Counted from the stretch's first letter, positions 1 through 9,993 are shown. The stretch: DNA of 64,000 nt from JBFXJF01 sp050175155 (GCA_050175155.1 JBFXJF010000001.1:117807-181806), one strand, 5' to 3'. Made by a program: numbers and translations. Notes: a model not told the origin generated them from the sequence alone.

Positions 1-484
1 AAACCATATAATTTTCTGCATTTTGTGTCTCTTGACGAAGTTTCTTGGCAATATCTTTGAAATTAATTCCTTGCTTGGCAAGTTCCATTCCTTTGTTAAT
101 TAACGTTGTAATTGTGTATGACATACATTTGGAGTCTACTACCTCTACTTCATACTGTGAAATCTCTACTGCAGCAGTACAACTAGCAACTGTACCGCTT
201 AATTTAGCAGAAATATGAACTGCGATTGTATGGTTATATTCAAGCTTTAATTTTTCAAACAGTTCGACAAATCTACCAACTGAAGGCTGTGAAGTCTTTG
301 GTAATTCCTTTTGATTATTAATTCGATTATATAATTGATCCGTTGTTAAATCTATGCCGTCTTCAAAAACCTCTTCACCAAACACGATTCTAAGTGGGAC
401 TACATACACATCAGGGTTATTTTTAAATTCTTCTGTAATAAAGGCCGTACTGTCAGTAACCCATGCGATATCTTTTTTTGTCAT
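1..484 (-). CDS. DegV family fatty-acid-binding protein, 3' end outside the window
   Basis: The reading frame opens at the ATG complementary to 482-484 and runs off the left edge, giving about 161 N-terminal residues. The translation begins MTKKDIAWVTDSTAF and contains the DegV hallmarks: the N-terminal TDST motif, the SQPSVG segment about 65 residues in, and a HISAKLSGT segment that corresponds to the conserved S-x-x-L/M-S-G-T motif. DegV proteins bind a long-chain fatty acid and, as FakB-type subunits, present it to the FakA kinase for acyl-phosphate formation in phospholipid synthesis. That role is family knowledge, and no fakA is visible here. A purine-rich site (AAGGGATGG) precedes the start. 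A second DegV gene lies at 47871-48731, so the genome has at least two, possibly with different acyl preferences. Confidence 0.85.
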   Translation of the reverse strand, partial: MTKKDIAWVTDSTAFITEEFKNNPDVYVVPLRIVFGEEVFEDGIDLTTDQLYNRINNQKELPKTSQPSVGRFVELFEKLKLEYNHTIAVHISAKLSGTVASCTAAVEISQYEVEVVDSKCMSYTITTLINKGMELAKQGINFKDIAKKLRQETQNAENYMV

Positions 485-560
485 AATATCCATCCCTTAT
501 TTTAAATTATTATAATCACTTTAATCTTTTAAATTATACATAATATTTATTAATTATACA

Positions 561-2117
561 TTAGATTATTTTTGTTGTCCAAGTTTCCAGGTTCCATATA
601 TCCGTTATAACTTCTTTATAAAAATCTGGCTCGTGGCTTATTAGAAGAATGCTTCCTTTATACTCTTTAAGCGCTCGTTTAAGTTCCTCTTTAGCATCAA
701 CATCCAAATGATTAGAAGGCTCATCAAGAACTAATAGATTAGTCTCTTTATTTATTAACTTTGCTAGTCGTAACTTTGCCCTTTCCCCACCACTCAAGAC
801 TACGATTTTACTTTCAATATACTTTGTTGTTAGCCCACATTTTGCAAGAGCAGAACGTATTTCGAATTGTGTATATGAAGGGAAATCCTCCCAGAAATTC
901 TCAATACAGGTTTTGTTCTCTCCACCCTTCATTTCCTGTTCAAAATAACCTATATTTAAGTTGTCGCCAAGCTCAACTGATCCGGAAATAGATTTGATTT
1001 CACCAATTATACTTCTTAATAGAGTTGTTTTACCAATACCATTAGAACCAATAAGTGCAATCTTTTGTCCACGTTCCATTTGTAAGTTCAATGGACGAGA
1101 GAGGGGTTCATCGTAGCCGATAACCAAATTCTTAACTTCAAAAATGCTTCTAGAAGAGGCTTTAGCTTCTTTAAAATGAAATTGTGGTTTTGGTTTATCT
1201 TTTGTTAATTCAATTATATCCATTTTGTCTAGTTTTTTCTGACGGGACATGGCCATGTTTCTTGTTGAGATACGTGCTTTGTTTCGTGAAACAAAGTCTT
1301 TTAGTTCGGTTATTTCTTGTTGTTGCTTTTTAAATGCAGATTCTAGTTGTAGCTTTTTAACTTCATAAACTTGTAGAAAAGTATCATAATCCCCTACATA
1401 ACGATTCAACTCCTGATTTTCCATATGATAAATAATATTAATAACACTATTTAAAAATGGAATATCATGAGAAATAAGAATGAATGCATTTTCATACTCC
1501 AGTAAATAACGTTTTAACCAGTCAATATGTGTTTCATCTAAAAAGTTGGTAGGTTCATCGAGTAATAATATATCTGGTTTTTCAAGTAACAACTTTGCAA
1601 GCAGGACCTTTGTTCTTTGTCCACCACTTAAATCTTCAACATTTTTATCAAGTCCTATTTCTTCTAATCCAAGCCCACGGGCAGTTTCTTTAACTTTTGA
1701 ATCAATTATATAGAAATCATTAGTTGTTAACATATCCTGAATTGTTCCCATATTATCACACAATTGTTCTAATTCTATAGGGTCCGCTTCCCCCATTTTT
1801 TCACAAATAAGATTCATTTCTGATTCTAAGTCAAACAGATATTTGAATGCACCTTTTAAAACATCTTCAATCGTTAAACCTTTTTCAAGAATAGTATGCT
1901 GATCAAGATATCCTATTCTTACATTTTTTGCCCATTCAATCTTACCTTCGTCAGGCTCTAGTTTTCTAGTTATAATCTTCATGAAAGTAGATTTTCCTTC
2001 ACCATTTGCACCAATAAGTCCAATATGTTCTCCTTTTAAAAGTCTAAAAGAAACATCTTTTAATATCGCTTTGTCTCCAAAATCATGGTTTATGTTCTTA
2101 ACAGTTAAAATACTCAT
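561..2117 (-). CDS. ABC-F family ATPase (translation factor / ribosome protection type)
   Basis: A 518-residue soluble protein with two fused ABC ATPase domains and no membrane segment, which is the ABC-F layout. Domain 1 has Walker A GANGEGKS near residue 37, signature LSGGQ and Walker B ILLLDEPTNFLD. Domain 2 has Walker A GSNGIGKTT, signature LSGGE and Walker B LLVLDEPSNHLD. The linker between them is charged and helical, as expected for the P-site tRNA-interaction motif. ABC-F proteins bind the ribosomal E site and either relieve stalled translation or displace antibiotics. The length and the GEGKS Walker A are most like the YkpA/YbiT-type housekeeping group rather than a known resistance factor, but that subfamily call is tentative. 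The start is preceded by AAAGGTG. It appears to be a single gene. A longer ABC-F paralogue is at 30630-32552. Confidence 0.9.
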   Translation of the reverse strand: MSILTVKNINHDFGDKAILKDVSFRLLKGEHIGLIGANGEGKSTFMKIITRKLEPDEGKIEWAKNVRIGYLDQHTILEKGLTIEDVLKGAFKYLFDLESEMNLICEKMGEADPIELEQLCDNMGTIQDMLTTNDFYIIDSKVKETARGLGLEEIGLDKNVEDLSGGQRTKVLLAKLLLEKPDILLLDEPTNFLDETHIDWLKRYLLEYENAFILISHDIPFLNSVINIIYHMENQELNRYVGDYDTFLQVYEVKKLQLESAFKKQQQEITELKDFVSRNKARISTRNMAMSRQKKLDKMDIIELTKDKPKPQFHFKEAKASSRSIFEVKNLVIGYDEPLSRPLNLQMERGQKIALIGSNGIGKTTLLRSIIGEIKSISGSVELGDNLNIGYFEQEMKGGENKTCIENFWEDFPSYTQFEIRSALAKCGLTTKYIESKIVVLSGGERAKLRLAKLINKETNLLVLDEPSNHLDVDAKEELKRALKEYKGSILLISHEPDFYKEVITDIWNLETWTTKII

Positions 2118-2389
2118 TATCTACACCTTTTCTCTGTTGCATTTAATTTGTAATTAGATTATATAATTCTCTAACTATAAAATAGTTAAAAATCGGAACA
2201 AAGATATTCTACAGTAAATTATGAATTAAATAAAGAGTTTAAAGCGCCAGGATTGAAATATTGCCTTATTAAAGTTATTATAAAAATAGTTACTGTAAAT
2301 AGAAAATATCATTTCATTGAATCTAATAGTGGTGACAAATATTTCGGTTCAATAAATGTGAATGTAAGATAGGAAGGAAGTTATCTAAT

Positions 2390-5308
2390 ATGAACGAGAA
2401 TTTTTATAAAGAGATTCTTTCAAGTTCCCCGCTCGGTTATGCTTATCATAAAATAATCTGCGACCAAGATGGGAAACCTATCGATTACCAATTTATTGAA
2501 GTTAATTTAGCGTTTGAGATTATAACGGGTCTAAAATCTTTTGAAGTTGTTGGTAAGAGGATATCTGAATTAAAACCAAAAAATGTGGAAAGTGAATTTG
2601 ATTGGGTACAGCTATACGGAGATATTGCTATTAATGGCGGAGAAAAGCAATTTGAACAGTATTCTGCAGCGTTAAACAAGTTTTTTAGAGTTAATGTTTA
2701 CTCTCCTGAGAAATACTACTTTATCTCACATTTTACTGATATATCAAGGGAAATGAAGGAGATGGATGAGAAGACAACTATTCTTAATACATTTAATGAT
2801 ATAGTATTCGAAGTAGATAAAGAATATAGATTTACAAACATAATTATTTCTGATGATAAAAAACTGTTTATGCCTAGAGAAAAAATTATTGGTTTTACAA
2901 TAATGAGTATCTTCCCTAAGAATCTATCAGATTTGGTAATATCTTCTTTTGAAAAGGCTCAAATCTCTGGTGAAAAAGAATCTATTACCTATAAATCTAT
3001 TTTACTAGATGATGAAAAATGGTATAAAGCTGAAATAATATATAAAAAAATTTATAATGAAGAAAAGTACATTGTTTGTATAATTGATATTACAGAAAGT
3101 AAGAAATCGGAAGAAGAACTTAGGGTTTTGACAGATGAATACGAGAAGGTATTTAATGGGACGCAAGATAGTATGTTTCTAGTAAAAGTGGAGGATAATA
3201 ATACTTTTAGATACATAAGAAATAATAATGCTCATCAAAAGTCAACCGGTATAACATTTGAAGAAATTAAGGATAAAACTCCTCAGGAATTAGTTGGGGA
3301 AAGTGTTGGGGATATAATAGCCTCCAACTATAAACGATGTATCGAAGCTGGTTCCACCATTAACTATGAAGAAAAATTATACCTTGCTAATGGTCAGCAT
3401 ATATGGGCGACCTCTTTAACACCAGTATTTCATGAAGAACGGGTGAAATATATTGTTGGATCAAGTCTGGATATTACAGGAAAAAAACGGGCAGAGGAAG
3501 AACTAAAGAAAAACCTTGAAAGATTGGCCAATATTATTGAAGGTACTAATGTCGGCACTTGGGAATGGAATATACAGACTGGTGAGACAGTATTTAACGA
3601 TCAGTGGGCAGAGATGATTGGTTATAAGCTTGATGAGTTACTTCCTGTTTGCATTGAAACATGGCGGAAATTCACACATCCTGATGACTTAAGAAAAGCT
3701 GAAGATCAGTTAAAGAGAGTTTTCACTAATCAATTGGATTATTATGATATTGAACTTCGAATGAAGAATAAGGATGGTAGCTGGATTTGGATGCAAGATA
3801 GAGGCAAGGTAACTTCATGGGATTCCGAAGGAAAGCCTCTAATTATGAATGGAACTCATACTGATATTACTAGGCGCAAACTAATGGAGGAAGCAATATT
3901 TATTGAGAAAGAACGATTGAGAACTACTTTATTATCTATCGGTGATGCAGTTATTTCGACCGATAAACAGGGTAATGTTTTACTATTGAATAGAATTGCT
4001 GAGCAATATACTGGGTGGTCACAAGAGGAAGCTTTTGGAAGACCATTAGGTGAAGTGTTCAATATTATTAATAGTATAACTAGATTGAAGTGTGAGAACC
4101 CTGTATGTAAGGTTTTAGATACTGGGAATATTATTGGGCTTGATAATCATACTATTTTAACTTCTAAAGATAATATTGTAAGATCAATAGAGGATAGCGC
4201 AGCACCAATCATAGGTGAAGATAATGAAATCAATGGTGTAGTTCTCGTTTTTAGGGATATTACTGAAAAAAAAGAAAGACAAGAGAAAATCGAATATTTA
4301 AGTTTTCACGACCAGCTAACTGGATTATATAATCGTAGATTTTATGAAGAAGAGTTAAAGAGACTGGATAATGAAAGAAATCTCCCTATAACTCTTGTTA
4401 TGATAGACATCAATGGCTTGAAGCTTACAAACGACGCCTTTGGACATATAGCAGGGGATAGGGTTCTGAAAAAAGTAGCAGAGGTTATGAAAGAAGAAAG
4501 TCGGTCAGATGATATTATTGCTAGAATCGGTGGCGACGAGTTTGTTATTTTATTGCCTAAGACTAATTTTGAGATGGGTAAACTAATTGTAACGCGATTA
4601 CATGAACAGATTATAAAAGAAAAGATAGACTCTATTAACTTATCAATCTCATATGGCTGGGAAACAAAACAGGATATTACTGAGGAAATGTCAACTATTT
4701 TTAGAAAAGCAGAAAACAATATGTATAGACGTAAACTTTCAGAAAGCAATAGCATGAGACATAAGACTATTGACGTGATTTTAAAAGTTTTATATGAAAA
4801 AAGCGAGAGAGAAGAGCGTCATTCAAGAAGGGTAAGTCACTTGTGTGCAGCAATAGGAGTTGCGTTAGATTTGAGTCATGAAGATATAAACGAGCTTAGA
4901 ACGACTGGGCTTATGCACGATATCGGGAAAATAAACATTGACGATAAAATTCTAAATAAATCAGCGCCACTAAGTGATTTTGAATGGCAGGAAATTAAGA
5001 GACATCCAGAGATCGGATATAGAATTTTAAGCTCAGTAAATGATTATGCAACATTAGCTGAATATGTCTTAGCACACCACGAAAGATGGGACGGGAAGGG
5101 ATACCCTAAAGGATTAAAAGGCAGAGAAATACCTATTGAGGCTAGAATTATTGCAGTTGCTGATGCTTATGATGCGATGAGAAGTGATAGACCATATAGG
5201 AGCGCCTTAACCGAAGAGGCAGCAATACAAGAAATTAAAAAAAATTCTGGAACTCAATTTGACCCTGAGGTTGTAAAGGTATTTATTGGGAAGATTTTCA
5301 GAGAATAG
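2390..5308 (+). CDS. Multi-PAS diguanylate cyclase / HD-GYP phosphodiesterase
   Basis: A 972-residue cytoplasmic sensor with no membrane segment. Roughly four to five PAS/PAC repeats occupy residues 1-625, including one with the WxWxxxDxG-type PAC ending. A GGDEF domain follows at about 630-785 and an HD-GYP domain at about 795-970. The cyclase motif GGDEF is intact at residues 714-718, and RSDD five residues upstream is an RxxD product-inhibition site. The phosphodiesterase signature is also intact, with HD at 843-844 and HHExWDGKGYP ending near 906. The protein can therefore in principle both make and degrade c-di-GMP, with PAS ligands deciding the balance. Its last 370 residues closely parallel the protein at 6366-9212, which suggests duplication. 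The ATG follows an AGGAAGG site. It stands 54 bases before a methyltransferase gene. Confidence 0.93.
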   Translation: MNENFYKEILSSSPLGYAYHKIICDQDGKPIDYQFIEVNLAFEIITGLKSFEVVGKRISELKPKNVESEFDWVQLYGDIAINGGEKQFEQYSAALNKFFRVNVYSPEKYYFISHFTDISREMKEMDEKTTILNTFNDIVFEVDKEYRFTNIIISDDKKLFMPREKIIGFTIMSIFPKNLSDLVISSFEKAQISGEKESITYKSILLDDEKWYKAEIIYKKIYNEEKYIVCIIDITESKKSEEELRVLTDEYEKVFNGTQDSMFLVKVEDNNTFRYIRNNNAHQKSTGITFEEIKDKTPQELVGESVGDIIASNYKRCIEAGSTINYEEKLYLANGQHIWATSLTPVFHEERVKYIVGSSLDITGKKRAEEELKKNLERLANIIEGTNVGTWEWNIQTGETVFNDQWAEMIGYKLDELLPVCIETWRKFTHPDDLRKAEDQLKRVFTNQLDYYDIELRMKNKDGSWIWMQDRGKVTSWDSEGKPLIMNGTHTDITRRKLMEEAIFIEKERLRTTLLSIGDAVISTDKQGNVLLLNRIAEQYTGWSQEEAFGRPLGEVFNIINSITRLKCENPVCKVLDTGNIIGLDNHTILTSKDNIVRSIEDSAAPIIGEDNEINGVVLVFRDITEKKERQEKIEYLSFHDQLTGLYNRRFYEEELKRLDNERNLPITLVMIDINGLKLTNDAFGHIAGDRVLKKVAEVMKEESRSDDIIARIGGDEFVILLPKTNFEMGKLIVTRLHEQIIKEKIDSINLSISYGWETKQDITEEMSTIFRKAENNMYRRKLSESNSMRHKTIDVILKVLYEKSEREERHSRRVSHLCAAIGVALDLSHEDINELRTTGLMHDIGKINIDDKILNKSAPLSDFEWQEIKRHPEIGYRILSSVNDYATLAEYVLAHHERWDGKGYPKGLKGREIPIEARIIAVADAYDAMRSDRPYRSALTEEAAIQEIKKNSGTQFDPEVVKVFIGKIFRE

Positions 5309-5362
5309 TATAGATAGTGGTTATAAGTTATGTAATAATAAATCTTCCAAAGGATGATATTA

Positions 5363-6046
5363 ATGGCTTGGTTTGATATTTTTGCAAGTGAATATGATAG
5401 CTGGTATTCTTCAGATCTTGGTAGTTTTGTGGATGAGATAGAAAAAGAATTGGTTGAAAAAGTTGCTATTTTCAATAGTAACGAAAAAGTTCTTGATATA
5501 GGTGCTGGTACTGGAAATTATTCTATATGGATGGCAAAAAAAGGACTAGACGTAACTAGTATTGATCAATCAAAGGGAATGTTGGAAGTTGCAAGAAAAA
5601 AATCAGAGAAAGAAAATTTGAATATAAATTTTATTTATGGTGATGCACATTCTCTGGATTTTGAGGATTGTACTTTTGATATTGTTATTTCTGTAACTGC
5701 TATTGAATTTATGGAAAACGCAAGTATTGTATTAAAGGAGGCTTACAGAGTATTAAAGCCTAAAGGTAGATTAGTTGTTGGTTTGTTAACAAAGAATAGT
5801 TCTTGGGGAGAAATGTATCGACAATCCATAAAGGAAAATCCTGATAGTATATTTTCAAAAGCGCATTTATATGAAGAAGATGAGCTTATGCACCTATTAC
5901 CATATTCTTATAAATTATTAAAGGGTTTGTATATTCCACCATCACGTGAATTTGATAAAGAGGTAACATTGGCAATGGAAAAAAGAGGACAAGTAGAACA
6001 AGCAGATAATGCTGGTTTTTATGTAGTTCGTTGGGACAAGGAGTGA
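5363..6046 (+). CDS. Class I SAM-dependent methyltransferase
   Basis: A 227-residue protein with the Rossmann-type methyltransferase signature. Motif I VLDIGAGTGNYS binds the methionine part of SAM, an acidic residue follows at the end of strand 2 (VTSIDQS), then GDAHSLDFEDCTFD as motif II, and a motif III region reading RVLKPKGRLVV. The fold resembles the UbiE/COQ5-like Methyltransf_11 group, but the substrate cannot be read from sequence. The start at 5363 is chosen because AAAGGA at 5349-5354 gives 8-base spacing. The in-frame ATG at 5354 overlaps that site. The next gene (6054) begins 7 bases after the stop, so the two are probably co-transcribed between the two large c-di-GMP proteins. 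Confidence 0.85.
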   Translation: MAWFDIFASEYDSWYSSDLGSFVDEIEKELVEKVAIFNSNEKVLDIGAGTGNYSIWMAKKGLDVTSIDQSKGMLEVARKKSEKENLNINFIYGDAHSLDFEDCTFDIVISVTAIEFMENASIVLKEAYRVLKPKGRLVVGLLTKNSSWGEMYRQSIKENPDSIFSKAHLYEEDELMHLLPYSYKLLKGLYIPPSREFDKEVTLAMEKRGQVEQADNAGFYVVRWDKE

Positions 6047-6053
6047 AAAGCAA

Positions 6054-6311
6054 ATGCTATCATGTCAAATTGCATTATATCCTTTGAGAGTTTCAGATAT
6101 AGATAAGGTTATAGTAGACTCACTAGAAGTTATAAAAACATTAGAGGAAAATGGATTAAATATAGAAATGGGTTCTATGAGTACGGTAATAAAGGGTGAA
6201 GATAGTTTAGTCTGGGAGGCAATACACAAATTATTTGATGAAGCAAGTAAGAATGGCCAACAAATAGTTCTTAGTATGCTAATATCTAACGAATGTGGAT
6301 GCAAGATATAA
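6054..6311 (+). CDS. Thiamine/HMP-binding YkoF-like (MTH1187) family protein
   Basis: An 85-residue alpha/beta protein of the small thiamine-binding family related to one half of YkoF (also called DUF77 or MTH1187-like). Supporting features are the N-terminal strand SCQIALYPL, the segment GLNIEMGSMSTVIKGE typical of the family, and a final strand VLSMLISNECG. Members form dimers of ferredoxin-like folds that bind thiamine or its hydroxymethylpyrimidine moiety and often sit next to ABC transporters for these compounds. None is visible here. The gene follows the methyltransferase by 7 bases, so they probably share a transcript. Apart from ligand binding, its role in this context is unknown. Confidence 0.75.
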   Translation: MLSCQIALYPLRVSDIDKVIVDSLEVIKTLEENGLNIEMGSMSTVIKGEDSLVWEAIHKLFDEASKNGQQIVLSMLISNECGCKI

Positions 6312-6365
6312 AATATTTAGTTAATAACAATAGTAATAACAAGTCTCTTTAGAGAGGATTTAACA

Positions 6366-9212
6366 ATGAAAAAAACTGCAATTATTATGATTCTAATGGG
6401 GCTATATTTTTTAAATTTTTCATTAGTAGCAAAGGCAGAATTGGAACAGTTCGATTTTTATAATATTTTCGATGAACATGGATCGATTATGTTATTAATA
6501 GATTCTGAAACTGGTTATGTTGAGTATGCCAATGAAGCAGCGTCTAAGTTTTATGGATATTCAATAGAACAATTTCAATCTATCAATGTAAGGGAAATAA
6601 ACACTTTAAATCCTGAAGAGATTAGAAAAGTTATGCAAGATGTAACAGATAAAAACCAAAATTACTTTATCTTTGATCATCGATTGGCAAATGGAGAGAT
6701 TAGAACTGTCGAGGTTTATTCCTATCCCCAAACTTATAAGGATAAAGTATTACTTTTTTCAATTATCCACGATATTACAGCCAAAACAGTACTCGAAGAG
6801 AAGAACAGAACAATTACAAACTCATTTTTTATTGTGTTAGGTGTGACAATTTTATTCTTATTACTTTTTAGCATATTACAGTTAAGGTCTATAAGGGAGT
6901 TAAGGAAGAAAACTGACGAAATTAATAATTCCTATGAATTACGTCAAACTTTTATAGATGCGCATAGTAATATTGCATATTTAAAAGATGAGAACTTTAA
7001 TTATTTATTTATTAATAAAGCTTTAGAGAAATTTCACAACAAGGATTCATCTGAAATTATTGGTTACAATGATTTTCACTTATTTAACGAAGGTTTTGCT
7101 ACTAAGATTAGGAAGAGTGACGTTGACGTGATAGAGAAAAAAACTCTTGTAATTGATGAAGTGAAATTGAACGATCAAATTTATAGTACAACAAAATTTC
7201 CTGTGAAATTATGTAACGGTAATTATGGAGTAGGTGCTTACGTTAGAAACGTAACAGAGGAATATAACATCAAAAGAAAAGAAGAGAAAACATTGCTTCG
7301 TAATATTATTCTTATAGATATTTTAAATAAACACTTTGATTCTAGTGAAGAGCAGATAGATTATTTATTGAATGAGTCTTTGATACTAACTGAAAGTAAA
7401 TTCGGTTATATCTATTTATATAGTGAAGAGAAAAAAGAGTTTAAATTAAATTCATGGTCTAAAGACGTTATGTCAGAATGTGAAATTGTAGAAAAAATGA
7501 CAACTTATCAACTTGAAAAGACGGGGATATGGGGAGAGGTTGTGCGTCAGCGAAAACCAATCGTCCTAAATAATTTTGAAGAACCGAATTCCTTAAAGAA
7601 GGGTTACCCAAAAGGGCATGTAATACTCAAAAAGTTTATGTCTATTCCGCTAATAATTGATGGGAAAATAGTTGCAGTTCTAGGTTTAGCAAATAAAGAG
7701 AATGATTATGATGACAATGATGTTTTTCAAATCTCCTTATTGATGAAGGGTGTATGGACAGCAAAAGAAAGAAGAGAGACTCTTGTTCAACTGGCGGTGG
7801 AAAGAGAGAAATATCTCCAAACCTTACTATCAATAGGGGATGGTGTTATGGTTGTTAATAGAGAAGGTAAGATTGAGATGTTAAATAAAGTAGCTGAGAA
7901 GATAACCGGTTGGAAATATACTGAAGCTCGTGGCAAGCATTATAAAGAAGTATTTCATATATTACATGAGGACGAGGAAAATACGATAGATGATCCGATT
8001 GAAGCAGTTTATACAAGAGATAATGTTCAAGAACTAGATAACCACGCTATTCTGGTTTCTAAGGAGGGCTTTAGATATTATATTGAAGATAGTGCGTCAC
8101 CAATAAAAGACAATATAAATAATACTATTGGAGTTGTCTTAGTTTTCAGGGATGTTACTGAAAAAAGGGAACAAAGAAATAAAATCGAATACTTAAGTTT
8201 TCATGATTATCTAACAGGTTTATACAATAGAAGATTTTTTGAAGAGGAGCTTTCTAGACTCGATACTGAAAGAAATCTTCCTATTTCAATAATAATGGGG
8301 GATGTTAACGCCTTAAAAGTAACAAACGATATTTTTGGTCACGCTATCGGAGATCTGCTTTTACAAAAAGCAGCAGCAGTTATTAAAAACAATTGCAGAT
8401 TAGACGATATAATTGCACGGTGGGGTGGGGATGAATTCATTATTCTTTTACCAAAAACAAAATATGATGAAGCGCAAGAGATTCTTACAAGAATAAAAGA
8501 CCTCTTTTCAAAAGAAAATATTAAAGCTATTAACGGAAGCATTTCGATGGGGTGTTCCTCCAAAAATGAAATTAACGAAGATATACTTCAAACTTTAGAA
8601 AAAGCCGAAAACAATATGTATGTAGATAAGAGTCTCGACCGGATTAATATAAAAAGCACATTATTAAAAACATTAACTGAAACGTTTCATCGAAATAGTC
8701 CCAAAGAAAAGGAACATTCAAGCAATGTCAGTGAAATATGTCAAAATATTGGAAGAGAAATTGGTTTATCCGAAGTTGAAGTAAAAAAATTAAAGGATGC
8801 GAGTTACTTACATGATATAGGAAAAATTATAATAGAAGGAAACGTCCTTGATAAAAAAGGAAGTCTTACAGAAGATGAATGGCAATTAATTAAGCAACAT
8901 CCTATTGTAGGATTTAGGATTTTGAACTCTTCAAATGATACTTTAGAGTTGGCTGATTATATATTGGCTCATCATGAACACTGGGATGGTACTGGTTACC
9001 CAAAAGGTCTAAAAGGCGAAGAAATTCCAATGCTGGCAAGAATAATCTCTGTAGCGGAGAGCTATGATGCGATGGTAAACAGTTCTTTCTACAAAAATGC
9101 GATAAGTGAAGAAGATGCTATTATAGAGATTCAAAAAAATGCTGGTTCTCAGTTTGATCCTGATATAGTAGAGATATTTGTTAACCTAATGCAACATCTA
9201 AGACCATCATGA
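6366..9212 (+). CDS. Membrane PAS/GAF sensor with GGDEF and HD-GYP domains
   Basis: 948 residues. A hydrophobic N-terminus (about 4-22, signal peptide or membrane anchor) and a membrane helix at about 152-173 bracket a PAS domain that is likely extracytoplasmic. Inside follow a second PAS (about 190-300), a GAF domain (about 310-475), a third PAS (about 480-610), GGDEF (about 615-765) and HD-GYP (about 770-945). GGDEF is intact at 687-691 with an RLDD inhibitory site five residues before it. HD is at 816-817 and GTGYP ends at 879. It should sense an outside signal and set the c-di-GMP level. From the last PAS onward it is closely similar to the protein at 2390-5308, including a shared IEYLSFHD linker, while the input halves differ. 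Its last 32 bases overlap the tail of the convergent ZIP gene. Confidence 0.92.
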   Translation: MKKTAIIMILMGLYFLNFSLVAKAELEQFDFYNIFDEHGSIMLLIDSETGYVEYANEAASKFYGYSIEQFQSINVREINTLNPEEIRKVMQDVTDKNQNYFIFDHRLANGEIRTVEVYSYPQTYKDKVLLFSIIHDITAKTVLEEKNRTITNSFFIVLGVTILFLLLFSILQLRSIRELRKKTDEINNSYELRQTFIDAHSNIAYLKDENFNYLFINKALEKFHNKDSSEIIGYNDFHLFNEGFATKIRKSDVDVIEKKTLVIDEVKLNDQIYSTTKFPVKLCNGNYGVGAYVRNVTEEYNIKRKEEKTLLRNIILIDILNKHFDSSEEQIDYLLNESLILTESKFGYIYLYSEEKKEFKLNSWSKDVMSECEIVEKMTTYQLEKTGIWGEVVRQRKPIVLNNFEEPNSLKKGYPKGHVILKKFMSIPLIIDGKIVAVLGLANKENDYDDNDVFQISLLMKGVWTAKERRETLVQLAVEREKYLQTLLSIGDGVMVVNREGKIEMLNKVAEKITGWKYTEARGKHYKEVFHILHEDEENTIDDPIEAVYTRDNVQELDNHAILVSKEGFRYYIEDSASPIKDNINNTIGVVLVFRDVTEKREQRNKIEYLSFHDYLTGLYNRRFFEEELSRLDTERNLPISIIMGDVNALKVTNDIFGHAIGDLLLQKAAAVIKNNCRLDDIIARWGGDEFIILLPKTKYDEAQEILTRIKDLFSKENIKAINGSISMGCSSKNEINEDILQTLEKAENNMYVDKSLDRINIKSTLLKTLTETFHRNSPKEKEHSSNVSEICQNIGREIGLSEVEVKKLKDASYLHDIGKIIIEGNVLDKKGSLTEDEWQLIKQHPIVGFRILNSSNDTLELADYILAHHEHWDGTGYPKGLKGEEIPMLARIISVAESYDAMVNSSFYKNAISEEDAIIEIQKNAGSQFDPDIVEIFVNLMQHLRPS

Positions 9213-9993
9213 TTGAAAAGCCAACAATTGTGCCAAGTGTTGCAATATCGGAATTCCCTGAGGTTTGTGATTCAGGTATAAGTTCCTCAATAACAACATA
9301 TATCATTGCACCAGCAGCAAAGGAAAGTGCGTAGGGAAGAAGCGGTTGAATGAAATATACCGATGCGGCACCAATAACAGCGGCAAAAGGCTCCACTATA
9401 CCAGATAGTTGACCGTACCAGAAGCTTTTAAACCTAGTAAAACCTTCTCGCCTTAGGGGAACAGATACAGCTGCTCCCTCTGGAAAATTTTGTATACCAA
9501 TACCTATTGCGAGGATTATTGCTCCGGAAATTGTAGCGGCTGGCATTCCAGCTGCTGCAGCCCCGAAAGCTACACCGATTGCTAAACCCTCAGGTATATT
9601 ATGTAGTGTAATCGCTAGCACTAATAGAATACTCCTATGCCAACTAGTCTCAATTCCTTCAGCATTTTCTATAGGCTCGTTTAAATGTAGATGTGGAATA
9701 ATTTTATCAATAACTTTTAAAAAAATACCACCTGAAACAAATCCAACTAAAGCTGGCAACCAAGGTATTTCTCCCATGATTTCTGACATTTCAATTGCTG
9801 GAGCTAATAATGACCAAAAGCTAGCTGCTATCATTACACCAGCTGCGAACCCAAGCATTGCATCTAATACTTTTGGTTTAATGGAACTGAAAAAGAAAAC
9901 AAGACTAGATCCCAATGCGGTTAAAAACCATGTAAAACAAGTAGCTATAAAAGCAAGTAGAACTGGATTATAATTATTTAAATAATCAAACAT
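9181..9993 (-). CDS. ZIP family divalent metal transporter
   Basis: A 270-residue polytopic membrane protein with about eight predicted helices. The two metal-pathway motifs of the ZIP family are present: LHNIPEGLAIG in the fourth helix region and IQNFPEGAAV in the fifth. Between helices 3 and 4 lies a histidine-containing loop (IPHLHLNEP), as in ZIP proteins. Closest in size and pattern to ZupT/GufA-type importers of zinc, iron or manganese. The actual metal cannot be deduced. An AGGAGG site precedes the ATG. The 3' end overlaps the convergent c-di-GMP gene by 32 bases, so the two transcripts must be antisense to each other there. Confidence 0.9.
   Translation of the reverse strand: MFDYLNNYNPVLLAFIATCFTWFLTALGSSLVFFFSSIKPKVLDAMLGFAAGVMIAASFWSLLAPAIEMSEIMGEIPWLPALVGFVSGGIFLKVIDKIIPHLHLNEPIENAEGIETSWHRSILLVLAITLHNIPEGLAIGVAFGAAAAGMPAATISGAIILAIGIGIQNFPEGAAVSVPLRREGFTRFKSFWYGQLSGIVEPFAAVIGAASVYFIQPLLPYALSFAAGAMIYVVIEELIPESQTSGNSDIATLGTIVGFSIMMVLDVALG

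Noticed and set aside
2118..2389. Possible c-di-GMP riboswitch ahead of the GGDEF/HD-GYP gene
   Set aside because: No GEMM core elements could be recognised in this leader or in those of the other GGDEF genes.
4342..4755. 137-codon antisense frame in the GGDEF gene
   Set aside because: Shadow of a strongly coding region; no ribosome site or family similarity seen.
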